64,000 nucleotides of DNA from Spirometra erinaceieuropaei (taxonomy: Eukaryota > Platyhelminthes > Cestoda > Diphyllobothriidea > Diphyllobothriidae). Below the pieces are notes generated by a model, which saw only the letters and a list, made by a program, of their open reading frames with translations, ran no database searches and was not told the origin of the DNA. Both the position numbers and the translations under genes were made by a program. Shown in pieces: positions 22,430 to 33,526 of the stretch. Positions within the stretch are counted from its first letter, which is position 1. The number at the start of each line of letters is the position of its first letter. The stretch covers positions 860,734 through 924,733 of the forward strand of contig CACRXP010000034.1 in NCBI GenBank assembly GCA_902702965.1, in the 5' to 3' direction.

Positions 22430-22759
22430 AGACAACAGCAGATACGGGTTATTCACGCAAAAGGGGCTGCAGTATTTATAGGATGCAGTCGCCATGCTAC
22501 CGCATACATATGAACATTCACAGCTCCCCCCTTCATCCAGGATCGTTGCACGTGGTGTGATGACCGTTTGATGGCCGACATTCGTGTCGGTAATTGCTGC
22601 AGTTTCGTCACGTGCGTTGGTTGTTGGTGTGATGATTGCTCGACCATCTGACGCACCGATCCTGGTGTTGGGACAAGTGTTCACATGTGCTCTCCCCGCG
22701 TAGCTAATTACTCCGCCTAGGGGAAGTCTCAGCACCGAGTATGGAAGGGGAAGTCCATT

Positions 22760-24846
22760 TCACTTGTTAATTGACTGGGGGCCAGTAAACCATGGTTCAT
22801 GTAGCTCCCGGCTCACGTGGTTGTCACCTCTTGCAAGAATTTCGGCCTCATCAACGTAGAATGTGTGGCCGGATCTCGTCGAATGAGCCGCATCTTGAGA
22901 GCTGGCGTCATTTCTCCGCATCGCTGCAGCGTGTTCGGTCATTCTCCTTCGGAGCTGTCTTCCGGGTTCTCCGACGTAGTTGCTTTGTCCGCAACTGCAC
23001 CAGATCCGATAAACGACTCCAGAAGTTTCCTGCCATGGCAGTGGGTCTTTCGGTTTCATTACCTGACGCCTGATGGTTGCCTCCGGTCTGTGTGCAACTC
23101 CAACCCCAAGTGGTGCGAGAAGGCGGCCGAGAGCTTCCGAAACGTTCTTGACATACGGAAACGTCCGCCAAGATTTGTTGTCCGTGCGGTTAAGCCCTTC
23201 GTCCGTTTTGCGTATGCACCGGTTGACAAAGTTGCGCGGGTAGCCATTGGCTTTGAATACCCGTCGGAAGTATTGTAGTTCAGCAATCTTGTCTTCCGGC
23301 TCACTGCAGTGCGTTTCGACACGCCGATAGAGCGTCCTTACACAACTGCGTTTGTGGCTGATTGAGTGGTTGCTGTTGAAGTTCAGTACTTGCATCGTAT
23401 TTGTCGCTTTCCTGAACACTTTGATCTTTAGTCCACCACAATCTTTGCGGCATACGAGAACATCCAGGAAGGCCAGCTGGTTGTTCTCTTCCTCCTCCAT
23501 TGTAAATTAAATGTCCGGGAAGACGGCGTTGAAATGTTCTTTGAATGTCATCACCTGATCCATTTCGATGACGACGAAGGTATCATCCACATACCGGGTC
23601 CAGAATTTCGGTCTGTGGTGCTGGAAGACCAGCGATTCTAACCGTTGCAGGACTGCCTCGTCGATGAATCCCGACATCGGCGAACCCACTAATGTGCCCT
23701 TCACCTGTTCGTAGATTGTCCCGTCGAACGTGAGGTACGTCCTGAGACAGAGCTCAGGAGCTGAAGGATTTGAGCGTGTCCAAGAAGATTCTCCGTTTCA
23801 TCGTATTTGCTTTGTAGTAGCAGCTCGATTGTCTTGATCGCCAGGCACTGGGGAATAGAATTAAAAAGGGATGTAACATCAAAAGATACCACGACCTTAT
23901 TTGGATGGAGGCTTTCCCCTTTGAGTTTCTCCAGGAATTGTGCTGACGAAGAGACCGTGGTGTCTGACTCAGCGGTTAGGAAATTGACGCGCCGGAACAT
24001 CCACTTAGCCAGTCCGTACGTTGGAGTCCCCTTGAGCGACACGATGGGCCGGAGAGGAGCGCCGTCTTTGTGCACCTTAGGGAGACCATAGAATCGGGCC
24101 AAAACCGTATCTTGGGGTCTCGCCATGCGCCTGTCGGTCGGTGTTATTGCACCTGACTTCTCCAAGGCCAACAACATAGCATTAATTACGCGTGTCAGAA
24201 CTCTTAAAGGGTTCGTTGCACATGGGACATAGAACTGTCGGTCCTCCAGTAAACATTTGGCTTTTTGAAGGTAATCTGTCCTGTCCACTGCAACCGTGGC
24301 GCGCCCTTTGACCGCTGGCACGATGACCACGTCTTTTTCGACATTGAGGTCTCTAAGCGCATCACGTTCGACCTTAGAAAGCACTTCCCGCGGCCTGCGG
24401 GCCATCAGGAGGGACGACACTGGGTGTCGGATGAGTCTCTTAGTCTCCTCAGTTGCCTCCGTCTGACAAAGGATTGATTCCACTGCTGCAATCATGTTAA
24501 CAGGTTTGGCGTCAGCCGTGTTAAATGAAGCTTTGTGACGTAAAACCTGCATATGATCCTTCGTCAGCTCCTTTGACGACAGGTTGTGAACCAGTTTGTC
24601 GTTACTGGACGACGTTAGATTGGGCAGCTTTCGGAATTTGTTCTCCAGTGCTGCGCCGCGTATCATTCTCTGTTCGCGGGCTTGATCAGTTACACACTGC
24701 AGGAGCAGATTTTTACCGATCGCACCCTTTAAGTGTAACACGAACGGCTTGATTTTTAGAAGAAGAAGATTCTGATGACGATGATGATGATGATGATGAT
24801 GAAAGTATTTCAATTTGGATGGCCTCGCAATACAAGGACCTGGCAT
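22760..24846 (-). pseudogene. Penelope-like reverse transcriptase / GIY-YIG endonuclease
   Basis: The first frame (24846-23701) carries the PLE-specific region KDVVIVPAVKGRATVAVDRT, then LARFYGLPKVHKDGAPLRPI and VVSFDVTSLFNSIP (first catalytic Asp). A one-base loss near 23750-23757 shifts the frame; compare the other copy at 44290, which reads LLKFCLKTYFTF. The next part has GTLVGSPMSGFIDE and RYVDDTFVVIEMDQ (catalytic Asp pair). A TAA at 23507-23509 stands where the sister copy has Gln (DIQFTME). The same frame then continues through the connector (GVGVAHRPEATIRR) and GIY-YIG domain (VVYRIWCSCGQSNYVGE, RRMTEHAAAMRRND, EILARGD) to INK-stop. Only two lesions are visible. Confidence 0.9.
24773..24803. 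repeat. (GAT)n microsatellite
   Basis: Near-perfect GAT triplets inside the 5' part of the PLE frame, translated as a histidine run on the minus strand. A longer impure GAT/GAC tract sits beside the PLE remnant at 27955-28013. Confidence 0.9.
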
Positions 24847-25050
24847 ATTACATTGAGCTTATACGGTTCATGATTCGCAGGCCTACTAATGGTGACCCGG
24901 GTTAAGTAAACGCATCAGTGGAGAACTATTAAATACCATAATAGATCCCACTCACAAATATGAACGTCAATATAACGTCAGTTCTAGCAAAATGCATCGG
25001 GAATCGAAATCATCTATCGCTTCATTACAGAATGAATAACTGTCATTATT

Positions 25051-25899
25051 GCAGCTGCATATACTATGTATATACAGTAGAAATTTTCTGCCAAGATGGC
25101 AAAATTGCTGAACCGGGGATGTGCGAAATAATTTAGTTAATCTCCTCTGAATCGACTAATTATCAGGCAGAATTATGCATAAGGTCAGACGTCCTTCGAG
25201 GACGGTGACCTCTCGTAAATTGCAGATCACATCGGGAAATTGTAGGTGGATGTATTCCACGAGAACGCATTCAACTGCATCTTCTCCGCTTCTGCATTTC
25301 CTGTAGGCATCTTCGTCAATGTAACTCCAGTTTTTTCATCGATCATGGAGATGTGTATGACCTAGGGAGGAATCTTTCAGCCACCGAGAGCGTTTTTTTC
25401 AGCAAGCTATCCTGGCGAGTTTCTTGCTGGCCGTAAATCATTCAAAGGTAATCAGGCCATACTGTAGGAATTCTAGTATTTCATAGAGTAGATTCGACGA
25501 CCAAAGAGGGATCCTTCTGAATGAACAAAAAACAGACCAGAGACTGCTAAAATGATGCGGTCATAGACCTAAGAGACCTGCTCCGGTGTATTTGGCGACT
25601 CAGTAGTTAGTAGCCGAGGAAGATCTGTTTCTGTAGTCTCGCTTATTTGGTCCTGGTTAGTCCATCCGTCGGGTGTGGGCGTGTTAGGTTTTCAGGAGTA
25701 CTTCCCAACGAGGTCATGGAGTTGGTACAACACACACACACACACACACAAATGTCAATTTTATATTTTGGAGGTAAAATTGCTTTACTCGAACATCTCT
25801 GATTACGATCATTTCGCAGAATTTCGCTCTGACCGCGAGAAATTATCAGTATTTTCTGGATTAGTGATAGTACTGTTTCATCTTCAGACGAAGAATGGT
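25051..25899. other. No gene; (CA)n microsatellite at 25730-25750
   Basis: Low-complexity CA repeat in otherwise featureless DNA between two PLE pieces. Confidence 0.5.
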
Positions 25900-26300
25900 T
25901 GATGGAGGCTGCGGGCGGCTAGAATGCGACGCATCTGCTCTCCTGAAACTGTTGAATGAGAACTCCAGCAGCTGCAAAACACGCTCCGCGAAAATGGCCA
26001 TCCAGAGCGATTCATCCTCTGGAATATCAGACAGCGTGCCACAAAACCTGCCGTTGCAAATGCAGAAAAGAAAGACTTATTTCAAAGACTGCCTTTTCTA
26101 GGAGACGCAGCAAGCGAATTAGTGAGACGTCGCCTTAGCAAAACTCTGGCGAGTGCCTTCCACGCAGCGAACCTCCGCGTATTCTTCGCTAACTTCCCCC
26201 CTGCTACCGTTGGGCGTCAAAGACTGGCTGCCATTACAGGCCACATCCATGTGTATTTATTCATTCATCTGCTCCTGTGGAGCGGCATATATTATGCGTG
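25900..26300 (+). mobile_element. Penelope-like element fragment, plus strand
   Basis: Frames on the plus strand give KKDLFQRLPFLGDAASELVR, LASAFHAANLRVFFANFPP and then MCIYSFICSCGAAYI, the connector and the first half of a GIY-YIG domain. The domain is cut off at AAYI, where the U repeat begins. An inverted relative occupies 31263-31430. Confidence 0.8.
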
Positions 26301-27191
26301 ACCAACTCACTAAGAGTTCAGCAGGCCAGACGTAGACGTCTATTTCACGGCTCTTGTCGATCAACAGTGCGTCACATATCTTACTAAATCAAGTAAAGGT
26401 GTGACCATTGCTGTTGATGCATATGTCCAATGGCACAACGCTCGTTGTCGTCAGCAGCAAGCTGGGTGGGATCGAACGAGACCCTCACCACAACAGTGGG
26501 GGCCGCACGCCTATTTGGCATGCTTATTTACCTCACTTAATAAAGTATATGATGTACTCACAATAGGTAACAACCATTAAACAGCTGTCTGCGTCTGGCC
26601 TGTTGTATCCTTAGTGGGCTACATAGGTATTATAAAGATCTTATTTACCGTGCCATATATAACAAGTGCGGCATCTTTGAATGCGCGAAGACAACTCAGA
26701 AGATGGAGGCGCGATCGTCGGAACGAGAATTTCATACACAGTTTAATTTTACTCACTTGTCTTCTCGCATTCAAATTCATAAACCACATTCGAAGAGAGC
26801 ACGAGATATTGGCGGTGGAGAAGTAATTAATAGTAGGCAGTTTGCATGCAACCACAATCACAACTATCAGCTAAAGTAATTTTGGCCGACGATATTATCC
26901 CTTGCGATGACTTATCGTGCGCCTGCACCCTCTTTGTTAATTACGGCAATTACCTCCGCAATCCTGGTTATTGACGTGACAATTACTGGGTGATTTCGAC
27001 CCGCTGACAGCGGCATAACGACCAGTGCTCACCTACGTGGCAAATTATTCCTGCCATGCCATATCAGCAGAAAATATGGATGGACGTTTAGGTAAGTGAA
27101 CTTGTTAATGGGCTAGAGGCCGAAGAATCACGACCCCCGCGGCTCGCGGTTCACGAGCTTTTCACTCCTCGCGAGCATTTCGGTCCCATCG
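26289..27191 (+). repeat. U repeat, copy 2 (uninterrupted)
   Basis: A 903-bp block matching 18553-22152 without the Helitron. It reads from cctta gtgggctacataggta into aagatcttatttaccg and gccatatataacaag, so it is an empty-site allele in paralogous form. The last ~75 bp are PLE endonuclease sequence in antisense. Confidence 0.85.
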
Positions 27192-27290
27192 AATAAGCCG
27201 CAATCTGAGAGACGAAGTCATGCCGATTGGTGAGGATGCGATATATCAAGGGAATAGGATCTTTGTTGCAGCGACTGAGCATACTTCGTC
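27117..27290 (-). mobile_element. PLE GIY-YIG C-terminal fragment
   Basis: On the minus strand RHDFVSQIAAYSMGP and a following ARG/K-like block align with MRRNDASSQDAAHSTRSG-EILARG of the main PLE. The same sequence appears on the plus strand at 31440-31560 with less deletion. Confidence 0.6.
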
Positions 27291-27629
27291 TCTAATGTTT
27301 CCAATAACTCGCCGTGTCACTCATGTCGGCAGCAATCTCATTGGTGGCTAAATGACAGTGGCACCTGGGGACACCAACTGCGCCTTAGTTCTCGGTGCAT
27401 TGACGAATAAGCTGCACTTACATCCTTTCCTGTGACGCTACTTGTGAGTGACAGCACGCCGTTATAGCCTAGTCTTTAAGTTACCTTTAACATACGTCTC
27501 ATGGGTTATGCGAGGAATGATTGATGATGGCATGAAAAAAACGTTCGTAAAGTCCGCGCATGCATTGGGGATGATATCCAAGGCAGGCATTTGGAAGTTG
27601 TTACTTTCGAATATGTCTTAAGGGCAATT

Positions 27630-27760
27630 AGGAGAAGAATGTTATTACCGAAAAAGGCAAGGGAGACTGGCTGTGATCGAGAGAGAGCCTGTAATGCACA
27701 ACGAAACGAGTGAGTTCCGTAAGAACGATCGATGAGCGCCCCTCTACCATTGCAATTAGG
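27630..27760 (+). repeat. SINE1, 5'-truncated copy
   Basis: Body and tail of SINE1: ttaccgaaaaaggcaaggga, gcacaacgaaacgagtgag and gcgcccctctaccattgc. The tRNA-like head is missing. Confidence 0.55.
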
Positions 27761-27849
27761 AGTCTCGGGATGTGCGACAAATCTTCATTTGTGGAATAAG
27801 AAGTTGAATAAAATCACTTGACGCTTACGTGAGATTGACATCAATGATT

Positions 27850-28215
27850 TATTACAGCGATACAGTCGCTAATAAGGATACTTTTAGTGTAACACCAACC
27901 GCTTGATTGTTAGTAGAAAAATAAGATGCTGATATGGTGGACAAGAAGAAGAAGATGATGATGATGATGACGACGACGATGATGATGATGATGGCTATGA
28001 TGATGATGATGGCTGAAACAAGGAGTTTATTGGACTGACGTTTCATATTCTCTCTTGAGCCCATCATTAGAGACGGTTGCGGCGAGAATCCGAAACATCA
28101 GGCGAATAAACCTCTTGTTCCAGTGATCGCATCCTCTCCTTCTGAACGGTTTCCTGGAACTCGCCAATTTCCAACTGCAATGTAAATGCCTGAAACGGCT
28201 TGCCGGATCACACAT
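27850..28215 (-). mobile_element. PLE terminal region with impure GAT tract
   Basis: Matches the 3' end of the main PLE (22310-22440): gcgatacagtcg, ataaggatac, then a GAT/GAC tract (27955-28013) and a terminal repeat with a degenerate hammerhead core. The reverse transcriptase and endonuclease are missing. Confidence 0.7.
28040..28070 (-). ncRNA. Degenerate hammerhead core
   Basis: CTAATGA (one change from CTGATGA) at 28064-28070 and an intact GAAACGTC. AATAAA (28026-28031) is eight bases downstream of GAAAC. Helix II (GGGCTC with GAATAT) is largely lost, so the ribozyme is expected to be dead. Confidence 0.6.
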
Positions 28216-28859
28216 CAGCGCGGGAATTCAATTTACAAAATCTGCATCTGAGTACTGCTGTAGCATGAAATTTTTAAGTGCTGAAAATTTCTTGAGATCT
28301 TAATATTTAGACTCACGTGACTCCTCTGACTAGAGCATTAGGAAACCATAGTAACCACTGGCCTTGCTCGGCTTCGCTAAGAAATTAGGCGGATGGAAAT
28401 GCCAAGGCTTATTCTTATGTTGGTGGGCGATGATTCAGTGGGTCAGTCGTTTTCGAATTTTAGAAAGTCACTTTCTTCGTAAAAAAGGAAGTATTTGAAG
28501 TAACTTTAATGAATGTCGGGTGCATATTGATTACAGAGAGTCAGTTCCAGCATACGCATTGCAACTATTACCGTTTACTAGGATGTCATTGATCTGTGCG
28601 TAAATTTCTTCGCCTACTCTGAAGTGCGGCCTTACAACTATTGGAAGAGTCCACCAATTATTTACATTCTTTCCGCAAGCGTGCGGCCAGGAATTTTGCC
28701 ATCGGTGGGACAAACTGGAGTACAATAAAGGAGACCATAATTGTGTCCGCTTGCATTCGGCACCTAACGATCCCCCGTCACAGGGGGTTAACTCGCCAAC
28801 ATACACAAACCCCCAAATATTTTGCACCAGAGACTACACTCCCTTAGTTGTCCAGATCC
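28216..28859. other. No recognisable feature
   Basis: A short minus-strand frame at 28531-28827 has no motif. It may be worn PLE sequence between the neighbouring fragments. Confidence 0.35.
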
Positions 28860-29290
28860 CTAAGCATAATGGCGGTGCATCAGCGGGCAGCAAATAGGGA
28901 ACACATCTGAAAAAACATTAATGACACTGAGTCCCACGTCATTACGATGGACCCTTCGTCTAATGTTGAGTGCATTCTGAGTCTCATCGTTCATCCCTTG
29001 AAGTCTCTTGCGCAAGACTTGGGGGGCCAAGTATGGTGGAATGGATGTGAATAACGACGTCACATCGAAGGAGACCATGATTTCGTCTGACTGAATGTTC
29101 CGAACTTGGAGGTCTATGAGAAAATGAGAGGCGAACTAATCTTCGTTTAATGTAGAATTTCGATCAAATTCAATACCAAATCTGCGTCTCCCAAAACAAG
29201 ACGGCATTCCTTCCTGAACTACTTATGATTGCGAGTATTTTGCATGGAGAATACCGTTTGAAAATGCACATGTGATGGAGGCGACAACTG
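28860..29290 (-). mobile_element. Penelope-like reverse transcriptase fragment, minus strand
   Basis: Contains MVSFDVTSLFTSIPPYLA, the PLE catalytic motif A, followed by APQVLRKRLQGMNDET. The sequence upstream (29040-29265) is an inverted copy of 30712-30936. It is truncated before the YVDD motif. Confidence 0.8.
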
Positions 29291-29849
29291 CAATCTTGTT
29301 ATACCAAAACATCTTTACGTCCATTAGCCTTATCTGTAGCAGACGGTGAATTCGAGACGCCAGGTGAATACAGCCGGTCACAGCAACCCTCTTGTATAAT
29401 TGTCAGGGCATCGCTACCAGTCGCCGTTGGTATGCTGCGCCAATTCACACCGAAACGATCAGAAAATATGGTCCGCAGTCCTTTAAACAATTCTATACCG
29501 GCCTTAAGCCAATTGGTCTTCATACATTTACCAGAGGAGTCGATCAGTTTATCTGGGTGACCCAAAATCTGAAATTTATACTTGGACTGTCTCATTTCTG
29601 CGAAAATTCTCATATTACTATTAAGGAGTCAGTTGGCAAACATATGTGTTCGGTAACTCACCATCAGGCCGATACATTTACATGGGTAATGATCATTCTA
29701 ATTGAAGACAGGAGATAAATGCGTCTCAGGGGCAGGGTTAATCGGACTCCAGGTTCTCACGCCGCCCCAATGATGGAGTCAGCGTGTTGAGGACGGGGAG
29801 TTGGGGTGGGAGGTGGGGGGAAGGAGAATGGTTCCGGTTAGATGGTAAG
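29291..29849. other. Probable second PLE-family end, weakly recognised
   Basis: A block at 29630-29700 (ttggcaaacatatgtgttcg, catcaggccgatacatttac) resembles 36200-36250 and holds a GGCCTGATGG...CGAAC hammerhead-like motif. No protein motif is identifiable in the overlapping frames. Confidence 0.35.
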
Positions 29850-30400
29850 CGTTGTGAGGACGTGTTGAGGACGGTGCGTGTGACTGCTCTCAGGGTGCCG
29901 GGACGGCGTGCGATCACCGTCCGGAATCGGCCAGGTCAGAAGGCATGTGTTCGCGTATTCTCTTTTCCAGACGCCCCGTTGTATGGCCAATATATCCCGA
30001 TCCACAGGAGCAGGTGAATTAATAAACACACATGGATGTGGCCTGTAACGGCAGCCGATCTTGCCCTCCCCCCTTCCAACCGTAGTAGGGGGAAGTTTGC
30101 GAAGAATACGCGCAGGTTCGACGCGGGGAAGGCACTCGCGAGAGTTGTCCTAAGACGTCGCCTGACTAATTCGCTTGCTGCGTCTCCTAGAAAAGGCAGT
30201 CTTAGAAATAAGTCTTTCTTCTCTGAAATTTCAACGGGAGGTTTTGTGGCACGCTGTCTGATATTCAAGAGGATGAATCGCTCTGGATAGCCATTTTCGC
30301 GGAGCGTGTTTTGCAGCTGCTGGAGTTCTGCTTCAACAATTTCAGGAGAGCAGATGCGTCGCACTCTAGCCGTCTGTCCCTGGACTAAATTTCGTTTTAG
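29850..30400 (-). mobile_element. Penelope-like element C-terminal fragment with GIY-YIG motif
   Basis: The minus strand reads RENGYPERFILLNIRQRATK, KKDLFLRLPFLGDAASELVR, LASAFPASNLRVFFANFP, then, after a frame change, CSCGSGYIGHTTGRLEKR and IREHMPSDLA. GYIGHTT is the second half of the GIY-YIG signature. Frameshifts and an early stop near VY-stop-FTC inactivate it. Confidence 0.85.
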
Positions 30401-30412
30401 ATTAAAGGCCGG

Positions 30413-30936
30413 AATAATGACAGTTATTCATTCGGTAATGAAGTGATGGAGGATTTAGATTCCCGAAACATTTTGCTAGCACCGACGTTATACTGACGTT
30501 CATATTTGTGAGTGGGGTTTATTTTAGTATATAATGGCTCTCCACTGGTACGTATACCTAATCCGCGTCACCATAAATAGACCTGCGAATCACGCACCGT
30601 ATAAGCTCAAAGTAATGCGTCAGATCTTTGTATTGCGAGGCCATCCAAATTGAAATACTTTCATCGTTCGGAAAAGAAGCCATATAAGTGCATAGTCATA
30701 TTACTTATTTTAAAAGTGCATTTTCAAACGCTATTCTCTATGCATAATACTTACATTCACAAGTAGTTCAGAAAGGAATGCTGTCTTCCATTGAAAGACG
30801 CAGATTTGGTATTGAATTTGATCGAAATTCTACATTAAACGAAGATTAGTTCGCCTCTCATTTTCTCATAGACCTCCAAGTTCGGAACATTCAGTCAGAC
30901 GAAATCATGGTCTCCTTCGATGTGACGTCGTTATTC
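30413..30936 (+). mobile_element. Penelope-like element fragment, plus strand, cut by the gap
   Basis: 30413-30666 is an inverted copy of the PLE 5' region at 24798-25050. After a short link, 30712-30936 is an inverted copy of 29040-29265 and ends in MVSFDVTSLF exactly at the gap. It is therefore a plus-strand, internally shortened PLE whose continuation is unsequenced. Confidence 0.75.
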
Positions 30937-31124
30937 NNNNNNNNNNNNNNNNNNNNNNNNNNNNNNNNNNNNNNNNNNNNNNNNNNNNNNNNNNNNNNNN
31001 NNNNNNNNNNNNNNNNNNNNNNNNNNNNNNNNNNNNNNNNNNNNNNNNNNNNNNNNNNNNNNNNNNNNNNNNNNNNNNNNNNNNNNNNNNNNNNNNNNNN
31101 NNNNNNNNNNNNNNNNNNNNNNNN
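30937..31124. other. Assembly gap (188 N)
   Basis: A run of N between a plus-strand PLE fragment and a minus-strand U repeat. Both neighbours have inverted copies within 6 kb, so the gap is probably a repeat-collapse site and the joined order is uncertain. Confidence 0.99.
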
Positions 31125-31271
31125 TGCCATTGGACATATGCATCAACAGCAATGGTCACACCTTTACTTGATTTAGTAAGATATGTGACGCACTGTTGAT
31201 CGACAAGAGCCGTGAAATAGACGTCTACGTCTGGCCTGCTGAACTCTTAGTGAGTTGGTCACGCAGAATAT
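31125..31271 (-). repeat. U repeat, copy 3 (partial, inverted)
   Basis: Reverse complement of 26289-26435 (cctttacttgatttagtaag, ctcttagtgagttggtcac). It is cut by the gap at its far end. Confidence 0.8.
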
Positions 31272-31430
31272 ATGCCGCTCCACAGGAGCAGATGAATGAA
31301 TAAACACACATGGATGTGGCCTGTAATGGCAGCCAGTCTTTGATGCCCAACGGTAGTAGGGGGGAAGTTTGCGAAGAATACGCGGAGGTTCGCTGCGTGG
31401 AAGGCACTCGCGGGAGTTGTGCTAAGGCGT
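31263..31430 (-). mobile_element. PLE connector and GIY-YIG start, minus strand
   Basis: Inverted copy of 26130-26300: FHAANLRVFFANFPP, GHIHVCLF, and MCVYSFICSCGAAYI, truncated at the same AAYI point and followed by the U repeat. The repeated PLE-U junction shows that PLE plus U moved or was duplicated as one block. Confidence 0.8.
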
Positions 31431-31645
31431 CGTCCCTTGTTATATCGCATCCTCACCAATCGGCATGACTTTGTCTCTCAGATTGAGGCTTATTCGATGG
31501 GAGTCGGCTAAACCTTCAATTACGATGAGACCGAAATTCTCGCGAGGAGTGAAAAGCTCGTGAACCGCGAGACGCTTGGATCGTGCTTCTTCGGCCTCTA
31601 CCCGCAACCGTCTCTAATGATAGGTTCAAGAGAGAATCTGAATCT
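31431..31645 (+). mobile_element. PLE GIY-YIG fragment with hammerhead core, plus strand
   Basis: The plus strand reads ILTNRHDFVSQIEAYSMGVG, a stop, TFNYDETEILARSEKLVNRE, then the terminal core at 31614-31644. It lies head-to-head with the preceding minus-strand PLE piece. Confidence 0.7.
31614..31644 (+). ncRNA. Degenerate hammerhead core
   Basis: CTAATGA (31614-31620), helix II AGGTTC with GAATCT (six pairs including one G-T), then GAATC in place of GAAAC. The same 31-nt length as the other cores, but no AATAAA follows. Confidence 0.5.
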
Positions 31646-31679
31646 CCTTGTTGTTGTCGCCCCCATCACATGGCTGCCG

Positions 31680-32010
31680 TAATTAGCAGCTGCCGCACTC
31701 ATTTCAGGTTGTCGAGCTTGGTGTATGGCTTATGGACTGGCAGCCCGCATACGAGTCGTTAATTGCCGCAATTTTGTCCCTCTTGTTGATTAGCAGCGTG
31801 AAAATTGCTGGGCAATTTGTCATGCTGGTCCCAGTACTACACAGTGATCGTTCCCGGGCGGTCCTCGCACTGAATTTTGAGTAAGGCGGCCACTGAACTA
31901 GCTGATGCATTGCTTTTCAAACAGCTTGCAAGTCACACGGTTGTCATCCATCTCGAAAATTCCGGTCTCGTCCAACTTGAACGTGTGTGGCTAGGTCCCC
32001 CTGAATGAGT
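31680..32010 (-). mobile_element. PLE C-terminal remnant, minus strand
   Basis: Frames DLATHVQVGRDRNFRDG and SMHQLVQWPPYSKFS resemble the end of the PLE endonuclease and its tail. Recognition is weak and rests partly on neighbouring PLE pieces. Confidence 0.45.
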
Positions 32011-32452
32011 CTTGGCTTTTCAGTTGACCTCAGTCCTTCTCGTTGCTGTGATCCTTGTGCTGTCGCTATTCTTATCTCTAACTGTATCTTCTGATGGGTA
32101 TCTTGTGAATGCGAATTATCGAGTGAATAACATTCATGATCCACCGATCACACCTCCTTTTTCTTGCTTGCGTCCTAGAAGTGACCTCTTCGTTTTTATT
32201 TGCAAATCTAAAGATGTTTTGGGGCAAGGGTATGGTTTACGCTCGGAGTCACTTAATCTGGGAAGCAGTTGTGTTGAGGAAAAGAGCCGAACATTCAAGA
32301 ACCATGTGGTATCACAAACTGTGATCCTCAATACTGTCACCAGTCAAAAGGGGACACTATTTCTACCATTTAATGATAATAATAATAAATTTAGTGCCCA
32401 TTTGGAGGCACTGTCAGAAAGGTATCGCACTGACGTATTTGTATTCCGTTGA

Positions 32453-33409
32453 ATACTTTGAAGCTTCTTGACCAACCTAATGCAGTAGCCACCGAGAGAT
32501 CCTTTCATTCCTTTCTCTGGCACCTCCAAATAAATATTGCCAGTCATCTACTTTTAGCACAATTGCTCCCCGAAGTAAGTGACCCCGGGCGTAAACCGTA
32601 CCCTTACCCGTTTTGATATGGTGGTGTTAGAGTTAAGGCGGAAAGATGAATAGAAGAACGCAAGAATTCGATCTCACAGCGGCATTAAGTTGCCAACTGC
32701 TACCATGTTCGAAATTTGGGAAACGGAATACATGCATCTGTCTGCCTGTTTGAAGAATTAAGTGTGATTTATGGGTAAAAGTGCGACGATTAATGTCGCA
32801 TTAGAAGACCCTCTCACATAAACATTCACGTGGAAACTGCTCCGCTCTCTGCTGTTCTTTCTTATTGCGTTATTATATTTAAACTTTATTCTAAAAAGCA
32901 ACGTTTAGAGATGGGATGCGCTTATGCTTTCGGGGACTGCAGTAAATTGCACAGTCTGTGAAACCTGAAGACTTAGAGGCGTTGTTCTTCCCTATGCAGT
33001 GACACAGCGCTCCGTTCGTGTGTACTAATCAACGTCTGTTACTAATCACCCAACTTAAGATTCATATCCACACTACCCCCCTATAAAGGACAGTGTATTT
33101 TCTACAACTCTCTGATAACTGCGCACACCGGGGTATGTAGTTTGGTATATGAGAGGGCACCCCCAGCCAATGTGACTGGTCTGCCCAAGAAAGTTCCTTC
33201 TTCGTAATGGAGAGTCACAGATTCAAATTTCACAATGATCGGTAGATCAGCCGTCGCAAACGCAAGACTCACCACCGCTTAAAAGGGTCAGCGCGGTTGA
33301 GAATTACACACTGATTTGTTTATAGGAACATCTGGGGTACATCCGCCTCATTTCACTTTTTTCGCTACCAAAGTGTTTTGACTACTTGAAGAAATAAAGA
33401 TGCATGGAA
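32453..33409. other. No recognisable feature
   Basis: No motif or repeat partner found. An open frame just upstream (32012-32452, plus) begins with a hydrophobic stretch but has no other support. Confidence 0.4.
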
Positions 33410-33526
33410 GTCAACGTGTAATGCGCGTAGACTAATCGATAAAATGGTAACTTCAAAATGCAACATGGGAATGAAAATGGAGAACTAGGCATGCCGAGGG
33501 ATTTCGAAACTCAAAAGGGGTTGGGT

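Larger units (their letters stand above)
22300..25050 (-). mobile_element. Penelope-like retroelement, best-preserved copy
   Basis: Transcribed on the minus strand. It has a 5' region (25050-24847, an inverted copy of which lies at 30413-30666), a reverse transcriptase-endonuclease frame (24846-22760), a C-terminal/3' region, and a terminal hammerhead core at 22399-22429 with AATAAA at 22385-22390. A (CAT)n microsatellite at 24773-24803 adds a histidine run to the N-terminus. PLEs copy themselves by target-primed reverse transcription using a GIY-YIG nick. This copy has one frameshift and one premature stop. Confidence 0.9.

Noticed and set aside
32012..32452. 146-codon plus-strand frame with a signal-peptide-like start
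   Set aside because: The hydrophobic start arises from ctt/ctg-rich sequence beside a PLE remnant. No domain, splice sites or polyadenylation signal support it.
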